DNA of 64,000 nt from Thermohalobaculum sp039822785 (GTDB lineage Bacteria; Pseudomonadota; Alphaproteobacteria; Rhodobacterales; Rhodobacteraceae): positions 248,001-312,000 of the forward strand of contig JBCBMO010000004.1 in assembly GCA_039822785.1 (NCBI GenBank). Reading direction: 5' to 3'. The position numbers and the translations under genes were made by a program. Below the pieces are notes generated by a model that did no database searches, was not told the origin of the DNA, and was given only the letters and a program-made list of their open reading frames with translations. Numbering within the stretch: the first letter of the stretch is position 1; every line of letters begins with the position of its first letter. Below, one piece after another: positions 34,466 to 42,917 of this stretch.

Positions 34466-34858
34466 ATGGACGATCTCAAACGAGGCATGATGGCGCTCAC
34501 CAGCGGGATGAAGGCCCAGAGCCTGCGTCTGCGCCTGGTCAGCGAGAACATCGCCAACGCCGATGTGCCGGGTTTTCGGCGCAAGCTCGTCAGCTTTGGC
34601 AGCACCTATGACCGCGCGGCCGGCGTCGCGCTGGTCGAGCCGGGGCGCGTCCGTCTCGATCCCCGCGCGCCGGCTGAGATCTACGAGCCCGGCCATCCGC
34701 TGGCGGACGCACAGGGCATGCGGGTCGGCTCGAACGTCGATCCCATCATCGAGCTTGCCGACGCGCGCGAAGCGCACCGCGGCTATGAGGCAAGCGTCTC
34801 CATGTTTGATCAAGCCCGGCGCATGCGTGGCGCGATGCTCGATCTGCTGCGCCGCTGA
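34466..34858 (+). CDS. flgC: flagellar proximal rod protein FlgC
   Basis: Rod subunit that partners FlgB. The 130-residue product has SENIANADVPGFRRKLVSF (residues about 28-46), a short beta region with YEPGHPLADAQGMRVGSNVD, and the C-terminal helix ADAREAHRGYEASVSMFDQARRM that is typical of FlgC/FlgG-type axial proteins. Followed by fliE after 20 bp. Confidence 0.95.
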   Translation: MDDLKRGMMALTSGMKAQSLRLRLVSENIANADVPGFRRKLVSFGSTYDRAAGVALVEPGRVRLDPRAPAEIYEPGHPLADAQGMRVGSNVDPIIELADAREAHRGYEASVSMFDQARRMRGAMLDLLRR

Positions 34859-34878
34859 CCACCCCAAAGGAGGATAGG

Positions 34879-35181
34879 ATGTCCCCGGAAACCACGCTCG
34901 CGACGCTCCTCTACGGTACGCCGGCCACCCGTGCGGCCACTAACCCCACTCCCGCGGGCGGGGGAATGAGCTTCTCGGAGGCCCTGAACGCCGCCGCGTC
35001 GCGCATGGGCACCACCCTCGAGCAGGCCGATCGGTCGATGGCCGCTGCCTCCACCGGGTCCGCCGATATCCAGGAAGTCGTCGAAGCCCTGACGGCCGCC
35101 GAAATGGCTATCGAGACCGCCGTCGTGATGCGCGATCGGGTCGTCGAGGCCTATCAGGAAATCCTGCGTATGCCGGTCTGA
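34879..35181 (+). CDS. fliE: flagellar hook-basal body protein FliE
   Basis: Adapter between the MS ring / export gate and the rod. The 100-residue product has a flexible N-terminus and the two conserved helices, FSEALNAAASRMGTTLEQAD and VVEALTAAEMAIETAVVMRDRVVEAYQEILRMPV. AAAGGAGGATAGG directly precedes the ATG, a strong ribosome site. Confidence 0.93.
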   Translation: MSPETTLATLLYGTPATRAATNPTPAGGGMSFSEALNAAASRMGTTLEQADRSMAAASTGSADIQEVVEALTAAEMAIETAVVMRDRVVEAYQEILRMPV

Positions 35182-35210
35182 GCTCGCAACGCGCGAGGGA
35201 GGACCGAGCC

Positions 35211-35477
35211 ATGGACGAAGCGGCCATGATCTCGCTGATCCGCGAGGCTGCCTGGACGGGCATGGTGATGGCGCTCCCGATCCTCGGCGTGGCCCTGGCG
35301 GTCGGTCTGGCCATCGGGCTGCTGCAGGCGCTGACTTCGGTGCAGGAACTCACTCTGACCTTCGTCCCGAAGCTTGTGGCCATCGTCATCGTTTTCGTCG
35401 CGACACTAGGTTTCATGTCCGCCTTGCTCGTCGGTCTTTTCACCGACGGCATCCTGCCAAGGATCGCCACGCCATGA
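35211..35477 (+). CDS. fliQ: flagellar export gate protein FliQ
   Basis: Component of the FliP5-FliQ4-FliR1 export gate in the inner membrane. The 88-residue product has the two helices of the family (TGMVMALPILGVALAVGLAIG and LVAIVIVFVATLGFMSALLVG) and the LLQALTSVQELTLTFVPKL loop. Its stop overlaps the next start as ATGA, coupling it to the transglycosylase gene. Confidence 0.95.
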   Translation: MDEAAMISLIREAAWTGMVMALPILGVALAVGLAIGLLQALTSVQELTLTFVPKLVAIVIVFVATLGFMSALLVGLFTDGILPRIATP

Positions 35478-36451
35478 CGGGGCAATCGCGGTCTCGACCC
35501 ATTGTCGCCGGCTGGTTGATGGTGGTGCTCTGCGTCACGGTAACAGCCGCTTGTCTCCTGGCCTTGATCGGGCCCGCAGGGGCCGCGTCCGCGGTGTGCC
35601 GGCAGGCGGGCGAGGCCGCGGCGGTCGAGCATGGGGTCCCCGAGCCCTTGATGAGGGCGATTGCCATGGTCGAGACGGGCCGCCGCGTGGAGGGAACGGT
35701 CACCGCCTGGCCCTGGTCGCTCAACGTCGAGGGTGCGGGACAGTTCCTGCCGAACCGGGCGGCGCTCGAGCAAGCGGTCTCTCGTCTCGCCCAGACGCGC
35801 CGTACCTCCTTCGATGTGGGCTGCTTTCAGATCAACTATCGCTGGCATGGCGATGCCTTCTCCACGGCGGCGGCCATGGTCGATCCGCGGCAGAACGCCC
35901 GTTATGCAGCACGCTTTCTGGCCTCGCTCGCCTCGGAGAGCGGCGATTGGCTGACCGCAGCAGGGCATTACCACTCCCGCACGCCGGCCTTGGCGGCTCG
36001 ATATCGCGCACGCGTTCGCCAAGCGTTGGCTAACCTTGGGTCGGGCCCCAGTTCACTCGCCCCGCCCAGCAGTGCAGACGCGCGGACGCGCGTTGCGGAA
36101 ACGCCAAGGGCCAGCCAGCTGCGCCCCGACCGACCTACACATCCAGTCAGGCAACGCCCGCGAGCCACGCGACCGGGTGCCTTGACCGGCGAGATCGATG
36201 GCGCGGCGGGGCCCTTGGGGGCCCCGCTGACACGGCCGCGTATTGGTCTGGTCTCCCCAGGTGCTGGTGCGGCTCAGACCGCTTTAGCGACGGAAGGCGG
36301 CGGTGCAGCGGGCGCTTCTACCGTGCCGCTCATGCCGGCGGGGCGGATCCCGCCCGCCAACCACGCCGCGGCGCATGCGGCGCTGAACGTCCCGCTGTCT
36401 CCCGGCCTCTGGGCACGCGAGCGGGCTGGCCGCCGATCCGCGCCCGAGTGA
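35474..36451 (+). CDS. exported lytic transglycosylase, flagellar type
   Basis: A 325-residue SLT-fold enzyme that cleaves peptidoglycan so the rod can pass; comparable to the flagellar SltF of Rhodobacter. A signal anchor (WLMVVLCVTVTAACLLALIG) is followed by the catalytic domain (residues about 42-200) with AIAMVETGRR holding the catalytic Glu, VGCFQINYRWHG, and ARYAARFLASL. The last 120 residues are Pro/Ala/Arg-rich and probably disordered. Its place between fliQ and flhA, and the short rod-binding protein without hydrolase domain, support a flagellar role. Confidence 0.85.
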   Translation: MTGQSRSRPIVAGWLMVVLCVTVTAACLLALIGPAGAASAVCRQAGEAAAVEHGVPEPLMRAIAMVETGRRVEGTVTAWPWSLNVEGAGQFLPNRAALEQAVSRLAQTRRTSFDVGCFQINYRWHGDAFSTAAAMVDPRQNARYAARFLASLASESGDWLTAAGHYHSRTPALAARYRARVRQALANLGSGPSSLAPPSSADARTRVAETPRASQLRPDRPTHPVRQRPRATRPGALTGEIDGAAGPLGAPLTRPRIGLVSPGAGAAQTALATEGGGAAGASTVPLMPAGRIPPANHAAAHAALNVPLSPGLWARERAGRRSAPE

Positions 36452-36461
36452 GAGATCGAGG

Positions 36462-38582
36462 ATGATCGGGCCGCTGTCGATCCGCCAACTCTATCAGCCC
36501 ACCGTCCTTCTGGCGCTCGCGCTGATGGCGGTGATCTGCATGATGATCTTGCCCATGCCCTCCTGGCTGCTGGACGCAGGGCTTGCGGTATCCTTCGCCC
36601 TTGCAATCCTCATCTTCACCATCACGCTCTTCATCCAGCGACCGCTCGATTTCTCTGCCTTTCCAACGGTTTTGCTCGCATCGCTCATGTTGCGCCTCTC
36701 GCTCAACGTGGCCTCGACGAAACTCATCATCGGGGAGGGGCATACGGGCACCGACGCGGCCGGCGGCGTGATCGAGGGTTTTTCGCAGTTCATCATGGGC
36801 GGCAACATCTTCCTTGGCCTCGTGGTCTTTTCGGTGCTGCTCATCGTCAACTTCATCGTGATTACCAAGGGCGCCGGTCGCATGGCGGAGGTGGGGGCCC
36901 GCTTCGCGCTCGATGCCATGCCCGGCAAGCAGCTTGCCATCGACAGCGATCTCGCCGCGGGCGCCCTCAGCCACGCAGAGGCGAAGGAGCGACGGCGTCT
37001 CGAGCAGGAGGAGACCACCTTCTACGGCTCGCTCGACGGCGCCTCGAAGTTCGTCAAGGGCGATGCGGTGGCCGGGCTCTTGATCACCCTGTTGAATCTG
37101 GTGATGGGCCTGGCCATGGGGACGCTGTTCCACGGGCTCAGCCTGGGCGCGGCGGTGGAGACGTACTCGGTCCTCACGGTCGGCGATGGGCTGGTCAGCC
37201 AGATCCCCTCGGTCATCACTTCGATCGCGGCGGCCCTGCTGCTTTCCAAGGGCGGGGTCGTCGGTACGGCTGACCGAGCGATCGTCGATCAACTCGGCGG
37301 CTATCCCGCCGCGCTCGGCACGGTGGCCTGTGTGATGGCGGTCTTCGCCTTCGTGCCCGGGCTGCCCTTTGCGCCGTTTATCGCGGGCGCCTTGATCCTG
37401 GGCGCGACGACCTGGGCCGCACTGCGCCTCACGCCCCCACCGGAGACCGAAGAAAGCGCCCCGGCGGAGCAGACGCTGGGCCGCGACCGGCCGATCGGCG
37501 ATCTGCTCGACGTCGACGATGTGCATGTGCGCTTTCACCCGGGCATCCTGCCGGCGGTCCTCGACCAGGCGGCCGCGCTCGATGCCCGCATCCGCAACAT
37601 GCGTCGGCACATCGCGACGGAGTTCGGCTTCGTCATCCCGGAGATCCGGCTGACCGACGACCCGCTGCTGGCGCAGAACACCTATGTGATCATGCTGCAC
37701 GGGATCGAGGTCGGCAGCGCGCGCCTGGAGGCGGCCTCGGTCATGGTGCTGATGCGTGAGGGGCAGGCGCTGGATGTTCCCGGCATCGACGTGGCCGAGC
37801 CGGTTTATGGCGCCCCGGCGCGCTGGATCGATCCCGGCCGGCAGGAGGAGGCGGCCGGTCTGGGCTTGCCGGTGATCACGCCGGCCGAGGTCGTCTCGAC
37901 CCATCTCCTCGAGACGCTGAAGGGCAATCTGGGGCGGCTCTGCACACGCCGCGCCCTGCGCCGTCTGCTGGATGAATTCGCCCGCCCCTCCGACCCCGAG
38001 CGGGCGGAGGCGAACCGCCGGCTGGTCGATGATTTCGTCCCCGATCGCGTGCCCCACGATACACTGCAAGGCGTCCTGCGCGCGCTGCTCGAGGAGCAGG
38101 TGCCGGTGCGCAACCTGCAACTGATCCTGGAGGCGATCGCCGAGGGACGGGGCCTGGGCCTGGGTGCCGATGCGCTTGTGGAGCACGTGCGCCGTCGCCT
38201 GGCCTTTCTCATCGTCGCGCGTCTGCTCGACGAGGAAGGGCGGCTGCCGCTTATCCAGCTCGATGAGGCCTGGGAGCGCCGCTTCGCCGAGGTCGAGCGC
38301 CCGCTGCCGGTGGCGGAAGGGGCCGCCGCCCCGCCCGAGGGGGTGGACGTCGCGCTCTCGCCCGAGGATTTCAACCAACTCGCGGCGAGCATTCGCACCG
38401 CCCTCACCGCCCCGCTGCAGCGCGGCCTGACGCCGGCGATCATCACCACGGCGGCGCGGCGGCGCTTCCTGCGGGAGGTCCTGGCGGCCAAGGGCATCGT
38501 GCAACCGGTCCTGTCCTACGAGGAGGTGGGCACGCGCACCGAGCTTACGCTGGTGGGTACCGCCGCGCGCGAGCGGGCGTGA
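36462..38582 (+). CDS. flhA: flagellar export protein FlhA
   Basis: Major export-gate subunit forming a nonameric ring. The 706-residue product has about eight N-terminal transmembrane helices (residues about 20-330) with the FHIPEP-family loop VGARFALDAMPGKQLAIDSDLAAG and QIPSVITSIAAALLLSKGG, then the large cytoplasmic domain (about 345-706) that docks chaperone-substrate complexes. Full family length. The stop TGA overlaps the fliR ATG (TGATG). Confidence 0.97.
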   Translation: MIGPLSIRQLYQPTVLLALALMAVICMMILPMPSWLLDAGLAVSFALAILIFTITLFIQRPLDFSAFPTVLLASLMLRLSLNVASTKLIIGEGHTGTDAAGGVIEGFSQFIMGGNIFLGLVVFSVLLIVNFIVITKGAGRMAEVGARFALDAMPGKQLAIDSDLAAGALSHAEAKERRRLEQEETTFYGSLDGASKFVKGDAVAGLLITLLNLVMGLAMGTLFHGLSLGAAVETYSVLTVGDGLVSQIPSVITSIAAALLLSKGGVVGTADRAIVDQLGGYPAALGTVACVMAVFAFVPGLPFAPFIAGALILGATTWAALRLTPPPETEESAPAEQTLGRDRPIGDLLDVDDVHVRFHPGILPAVLDQAAALDARIRNMRRHIATEFGFVIPEIRLTDDPLLAQNTYVIMLHGIEVGSARLEAASVMVLMREGQALDVPGIDVAEPVYGAPARWIDPGRQEEAAGLGLPVITPAEVVSTHLLETLKGNLGRLCTRRALRRLLDEFARPSDPERAEANRRLVDDFVPDRVPHDTLQGVLRALLEEQVPVRNLQLILEAIAEGRGLGLGADALVEHVRRRLAFLIVARLLDEEGRLPLIQLDEAWERRFAEVERPLPVAEGAAAPPEGVDVALSPEDFNQLAASIRTALTAPLQRGLTPAIITTAARRRFLREVLAAKGIVQPVLSYEEVGTRTELTLVGTAARERA

Positions 38583-39427
38583 TGCCGGAGGAGGCGGTGC
38601 GGGTGCTGGCGGCCTGGCTGGCGGTGGCGCCGGCCCTGGTCATCGCCGCCGCGGGGGTCTTTATCCGCGTGGGCGCCATGATGGCGCTGCTGCCCGGCCT
38701 GGGCGAGACCGCGGTGCCAATGCGCGTGCGCCTTGGCCTGACGGTCGCGATCACCGCGCTGACCCTGCCGGCGGTTGCCCCGGCGGTGGTGCCACCCCTC
38801 ACCGCGGCGCTCGATCGGGGCGAGCACCTCGCGCTCACCATGGCCGGTCTCGTGACGGCGGAGGCGGCGGCCGGGCTGCTCATCGGCCTCGCCTTCCGGA
38901 TGACCATCTTCGCGCTTCAGATCGCGGGGACGGTCGCCTCGCAGAACATCTCGCTCAGCCACCTCTTCGGCAATCCCGCTACGCCCGAGCCTGAGCCCTC
39001 CATGGCCTCGCTTCTGGCGCTCGGCGGCACCGCGATCGCGCTTATCGCCGGGCTGCATATCGAGGTCGTCGCGGCAATCGTCAGGCTCTACGGCATCCTA
39101 CCCTTCGCAGGCTGGCCCCCGCCGGGGGAAGCGGCGGCCTGGACCACCGCTCGGGTGGGGGAGACCTTCGCGCTGGGTGTGGGTCTCGCCATGCCCTTCG
39201 TCATCGTGGGCTTTGCCTATAACGTCGTGCTCGGCGCACTCAGCCGCGCGATGCCGCAGCTGCTGCTCACCTTGGTGGGCGTGCCGCTGCTGGTCGGCCT
39301 CGGCCTCGGCACGCTCTGGTTCAGCATCCCCGAGATCTATGCCCGCTGGGGAGAGGCGCTGGTGCGCGTCCTGGTCGATCCGCTCGGCGGCCTCGGTGAC
39401 CCGCCCCCGCCGGTGGCGCTCCCATGA
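38582..39427 (+). CDS. fliR: flagellar export gate protein FliR
   Basis: Single-copy gate subunit. The 281-residue product has about six transmembrane segments, including the family phrases VFIRVGAMMALLPGLGE, AEAAAGLLIGLAFRM, FALQIAGTVASQNISL and PFVIVGFAYNVVLGALSRAMPQL. The ATG at 38582 overlaps the flhA stop; a GTG three bases upstream is also possible. Its stop overlaps the flhB start as ATGA. Confidence 0.95.
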   Translation: MPEEAVRVLAAWLAVAPALVIAAAGVFIRVGAMMALLPGLGETAVPMRVRLGLTVAITALTLPAVAPAVVPPLTAALDRGEHLALTMAGLVTAEAAAGLLIGLAFRMTIFALQIAGTVASQNISLSHLFGNPATPEPEPSMASLLALGGTAIALIAGLHIEVVAAIVRLYGILPFAGWPPPGEAAAWTTARVGETFALGVGLAMPFVIVGFAYNVVLGALSRAMPQLLLTLVGVPLLVGLGLGTLWFSIPEIYARWGEALVRVLVDPLGGLGDPPPPVALP

Positions 39428-40521
39428 GCGGCGGTGAGGAAGAAAGCGCCGAAAAAAGCCTCGAACCCACGGATCGCAAGCTCGAGGAAGCCCGCGGTCA
39501 GGGCGATATCCCGCGTTCGGCGGATGCGCAGGCGGCCGCCGCCTACCTGGGTCTGGCCCTCGCGCTCGCCCTGTCTTCGCGCGACACGGCGGCGGGCCTG
39601 GGGGTCGTCCTGCGCCGCCTCACCGAGCGGCCCGACCATTTCTCGCGCGAGGCCCTGTTGCGCGCCGAACCCTTCGCCGAGATCCTCTCGACCGAGGTGG
39701 CGCGCGCCATGGCCCCGATCCTGCTGCTTCCGGGCCTGGGGGTGCTCGTCTTCCTGCTGGCCAGCCGCGGTGTCGTCCTGGCGCCCTCTAAGCTGGTCCC
39801 GAAACTCTCGCGGATCTCGCCGATCGAGAACGCCAAGCAGCGCTTCGGCCCCACCGGCCTCGTCGAGTTTGCCAAGGCCTGCGTGAAGCTGTCGTTGCTC
39901 TCGGTGGTCCTGGTCTTCGTCCTCTGGTCCATGGTTGGGGACATCGCGGCCTCGGTCCATATCCCTGCCCGCGCCCTCACCCGCGCGCTGGAGATGCCGC
40001 TCTATCCGATCGTCACCGGGACCGTGCTCGTCAGCCTCATGGTTGGCCTTGCTGATTTCGTCTGGCAGCGCCACAGCCACCGGGCCCGCCACCGGATGAC
40101 GCGCGAGGCGATGAAGAAGGAGATGCGGGAGAGCGAAGGCGATCCCCAGACCAACGCCCGCCGGCAGGAGCGGGCAAAGGAGATCGCGACCGGCCGCATG
40201 CTGGAGGCCGTGCCCGAGGCCAGCGTCGTGATCACCAACCCGACCCACTACGCCGTTGCCCTGGCCTGGAACCGGGCCGCCGATGCGGCGCCGCGCTGCG
40301 TGGCCAAGGGCGTCGACGACGTGGCGGAGGCGATCCGCACGCGGGCGGAGGCGGCGGGCGTGCCCATCCGGCCGGATCCCCCCACGGCCCGGGCCCTGCA
40401 CGCGACCACCCGCGTCGGGCAGGAGATCGCGCCCGAGCACTATCGCGCCGTCGCCGCGGCCATCCTGTTCGCCGAGGAGATGCGGGACCGCCAGCGCGCA
40501 GCCTCAGCCGGCAACGACTAG
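39424..40521 (+). CDS. flhB: flagellar export switch protein FlhB
   Basis: Controls the change of export specificity from hook to filament subunits. The 365-residue product has the acidic N-terminal opening EKSLEPTDRKLEEARGQGDIPRS, four transmembrane segments, and the cytoplasmic autocleavage motif NPTH at about residue 272 (bases 40237-40248), followed by the C-terminal domain. It is the last gene of the plus-strand flagellar run and is convergent with yacG, with a short tandem repeat at the junction. Confidence 0.96.
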   Translation: MSGGEEESAEKSLEPTDRKLEEARGQGDIPRSADAQAAAAYLGLALALALSSRDTAAGLGVVLRRLTERPDHFSREALLRAEPFAEILSTEVARAMAPILLLPGLGVLVFLLASRGVVLAPSKLVPKLSRISPIENAKQRFGPTGLVEFAKACVKLSLLSVVLVFVLWSMVGDIAASVHIPARALTRALEMPLYPIVTGTVLVSLMVGLADFVWQRHSHRARHRMTREAMKKEMRESEGDPQTNARRQERAKEIATGRMLEAVPEASVVITNPTHYAVALAWNRAADAAPRCVAKGVDDVAEAIRTRAEAAGVPIRPDPPTARALHATTRVGQEIAPEHYRAVAAAILFAEEMRDRQRAASAGND

Positions 40522-40544
40522 TCCTCGTCGGCTAGTCCTCGTCG
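40518..40544. repeat. 13-bp tandem repeat spanning convergent stop codons
   Basis: CTAGTCCTCGTCG occurs at 40518-40530 and again at 40532-40544. The first copy carries the flhB stop and the second, read on the other strand, carries the yacG stop. It is probably a small slippage duplication. Confidence 0.75.
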
Positions 40545-40702
40545 TCGGGCCGCTGCGCCTCGCCGGGGATCGCATAGCCGCCGGAGAGCCACTGCCCCAG
40601 GTCGAGATCGGCGCAGCGCTTCGAGCAGAAGGGCCGATAGGCCTCGACCGCGGGTTTGCCGCAGACCGGGCAGGGCTTGGCGGAGGTCGGCCTGGTCATC
40701 AT
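40532..40702 (-). CDS. yacG: zinc-ribbon protein YacG (DNA gyrase inhibitor family)
   Basis: A 56-residue protein with the YacG four-cysteine zinc site CPVC (Cys11, Cys14) and FCSKRC (Cys26, Cys30), followed by ADLDLGQWL and an acidic tail. E. coli YacG binds GyrB and inhibits gyrase. The ATG at 40702 follows a GAGGGTGG site, 10 bp after the RNase E/G stop. The pairing with RNase E/G, maf and infA is conserved in Rhodobacterales. Confidence 0.93.
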   Translation of the reverse strand: MMTRPTSAKPCPVCGKPAVEAYRPFCSKRCADLDLGQWLSGGYAIPGEAQRPDDED

Positions 40703-40712
40703 CGCGCCACCC

Positions 40713-41960
40713 TCAACGCAGGAACGACGGCAGCACCAGCGCCCGCCGCTCGCGTTTGCGCTGCAGCTCATAGAGCCCCATCGTCGTCCAGCCGTGCGAC
40801 ACGGTCTCGATGGGGTCGCGTTTGAGCGCCGCTTTCAGCGCATCCTCGAGCCGCAGCCGATCCTTCTTGGCCATGGGCGCGAAATCCACGACGATCTGAC
40901 CGCCCAGGCCGCGCAGGCGCAACTGCCGCGGCAGGGCTCGCACCGCCTCGACGTTCGCCCGGATGCCGGCATCCACTGCGAAATCACCCCCCGTGTTCAC
41001 ATCGACCGCCACCAGCGCCGTCGTCGCCTCGATCACCATGGAGCCGCCGCCCGGCAGCGCGACGGTGGGGCTGGAGAGCCGGGCGATATGATCCCAGATC
41101 CCATGGGTCTCGAAGGGGTCGGCCCGGCCGCGCTCCAGCCGCCCGAGGATGGCGCCGTCGACAGCCCCGCTGCCGGCGGCAGCCTCGATCTCGGCCGCGT
41201 CGCGCTCATGGGCGATCACCGCCTCGGGGATCGGATCGGCCCAATCGCGCAGGGCCGTCTGCCAGGGGCGCAGGCGCAGGTAAGGGGCGATCCGCCCGTC
41301 GCCTTCGCCTTCGCCGTCGCCTGGCATGGTTGCCAGGCGTTGGGTCAGCGTGTCCTCCAGCGCCCGGGCGATCTCCGCCTCCGGCGCCCCCTCAGCGGCG
41401 GAGCGGATGATGAAACCGCCCGTCGCGATGAGATGGCCGAAGACCACCATGGCGCGGTGGCGCCGCGCGGCGGCGGTCTCGTCCGGCGGGGCCGGCGACA
41501 GCGCCTCGCCCGCGGCGCGCCAGGCATCGGTATAGGGGCGGCACGCGGTCTCCACCGCGTCGGTCAGGGCAGCGCGTTCCTCCGCGTCGCGGATCTGGCG
41601 CGAGACGTTGATCCCCGGCGCCCCGGGCGTGTGGATCATCAGCCGGTTCTTGAAGAGCAGCCGCTGGGTGACGGGCAGGGCCTTGCCGGCCTCCGGCTGG
41701 CTGGCGATCTGCACGGTGACGATGGCGCCCTCGCGCACCGCCTTGGCGTCGCGCAGGAACCCGTGGTGGCCCTGGCCGAGGTCGAGGAAGGCGCCCGCGG
41801 CCTTGCCGCTCTTGCGGATGACCTTGGCGCCCCAGGTCTCACCCGTCTCCGGCGCGCCGCCGGGGGCCGCGATGATCAGGTCCTCCAGCATCCCGTTCAC
41901 CGTGAGGGCCGCCGCCTCCACGCCCTTCGCGCCGCTGATGAGGAGCAGACGGCCCTTCAC
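40713..41960 (-). CDS. ribonuclease E/G family protein, short form
   Basis: A 415-residue endoribonuclease of the RNase E/G family. The S1-like RNA-binding part is recognisable near the N-terminus (GAFLDLGQGHHGFLRD), and the DNase-I-like catalytic part has both metal-binding Asp motifs, VAVDVNTGG and IVVDFAPM. The protein ends soon after MGLYELQRKRER, so it lacks the CPxC zinc-link and the small dimerisation domain of E. coli RNase G and E. A GTG start at 41960 overlaps the maf stop (GTGA). yacG follows on the same strand. Confidence 0.88.
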   Translation of the reverse strand: MKGRLLLISGAKGVEAAALTVNGMLEDLIIAAPGGAPETGETWGAKVIRKSGKAAGAFLDLGQGHHGFLRDAKAVREGAIVTVQIASQPEAGKALPVTQRLLFKNRLMIHTPGAPGINVSRQIRDAEERAALTDAVETACRPYTDAWRAAGEALSPAPPDETAAARRHRAMVVFGHLIATGGFIIRSAAEGAPEAEIARALEDTLTQRLATMPGDGEGEGDGRIAPYLRLRPWQTALRDWADPIPEAVIAHERDAAEIEAAAGSGAVDGAILGRLERGRADPFETHGIWDHIARLSSPTVALPGGGSMVIEATTALVAVDVNTGGDFAVDAGIRANVEAVRALPRQLRLRGLGGQIVVDFAPMAKKDRLRLEDALKAALKRDPIETVSHGWTTMGLYELQRKRERRALVLPSFLR

Positions 41961-42607
41961 TGGACGACGGCCGCATAGGGGACCGGATAGCCGGCGCCGG
42001 ACAGAAGGTTGGCGGTCTCGGTGAGCGGCAGGCCGACCACGTTGGTGTAGCTGCCGAAGATCTCGGGGATGAAGGCGCCGGCTAGGCCCTGGATCGCATA
42101 GCCGCCCGCCTTGCCGCGCCATTCCTCCGACGCGAGATAGGCGGAGAGTTCGGTATCCGACAGGCGCTTCATCTTCACCCGCGTCTCCACCAGGCGCAGG
42201 TGTCGCCGGTCGCCGACCCGCAGACAAACCCCGGTCGTCACCCGGTGGCGGCGGCCGGAGAGGAGGGTGAGGAACCCCGCCGCCTCCGCCACATCCGCGG
42301 GCTTGCCAAGGATCCGCCGGCCGGCCGCGACGACCGTGTCGGCGGTCAGCACCAGCGCACCATCGGGTGCAGCAACCGCCGCGTTCTTTTCCAGCGCCAT
42401 GCGCTCGGCATAGCGGCGGGGCAGCTCGTCCGGCAGCGGCGTCTCGTCGATATCGGCCGGCGCGATGGCGTCGGGCACCACGCCGATCTGCGCCAGCAGG
42501 TCCCGCCGGCGCGCCGAGGCAGAGCCTAGGACGAGCCTTGGCTGGCGGTCGGCGCCCTCTGCCGGCGCATCGTCATCGGTGGTCTCGGCCACCAGGGGCG
42601 CGGTCAC
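41957..42607 (-). CDS. maf: Maf-family nucleoside triphosphate pyrophosphatase
   Basis: House-cleaning pyrophosphatase acting on dTTP/UTP or modified nucleotides. The 216-residue product has LVLGSASARRRDLLAQIG, the ADTVV catalytic motif (Asp base), RHRVTTGVCL and the GKAGGYAIQGLAGAF segment with the substrate-binding Lys and Gln. About 22 extra residues precede the family start. The GTG start overlaps the infA stop. It lies between infA and RNase E/G. Confidence 0.93.
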   Translation of the reverse strand: MTAPLVAETTDDDAPAEGADRQPRLVLGSASARRRDLLAQIGVVPDAIAPADIDETPLPDELPRRYAERMALEKNAAVAAPDGALVLTADTVVAAGRRILGKPADVAEAAGFLTLLSGRRHRVTTGVCLRVGDRRHLRLVETRVKMKRLSDTELSAYLASEEWRGKAGGYAIQGLAGAFIPEIFGSYTNVVGLPLTETANLLSGAGYPVPYAAVVQ

Positions 42608-42822
42608 TTGAAGCGGTAGGTGATGCGGCCCTTGGTGAGGTCGTAGGGGGTCATTTCGACCTGCACCTTGTCACCGGCCAGCACGCGGATGCGGTTCTTG
42701 CGCATCTTGCCAGCGGTGTGGGCGACGATTTCATGGCCGTTCTCGAGCTTCACCCGGAATGTCGCGTTGGGCAGAAGCTCGGTCACGACACCGGGAAACT
42801 CGAGGGTTTCTTCCTTGGCCAT
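42604..42822 (-). CDS. infA: translation initiation factor IF-1
   Basis: Essential initiation factor occupying the ribosomal A site. The 72-residue product is full length and typical: MAKEETLEFPGVVTELLPN, the S1/OB-fold core FRVKLENGHEIVAHTAGKMR and VEMTPYDLTKGRITYR. First in infA-maf-RNase E/G-yacG, with 95 bp separating it from the phosphatase gene upstream. Confidence 0.98.
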   Translation of the reverse strand: MAKEETLEFPGVVTELLPNATFRVKLENGHEIVAHTAGKMRKNRIRVLAGDKVQVEMTPYDLTKGRITYRFK

Positions 42823-42917
42823 GCGGTCTCTCTAGCTGATTCCTATTGCGGCGGAGGATTGGCCCGCCTGCGGGACGATTTCAAGCTAACGCCGACCGAG
42901 CGGCCCCTATGGCGCTG

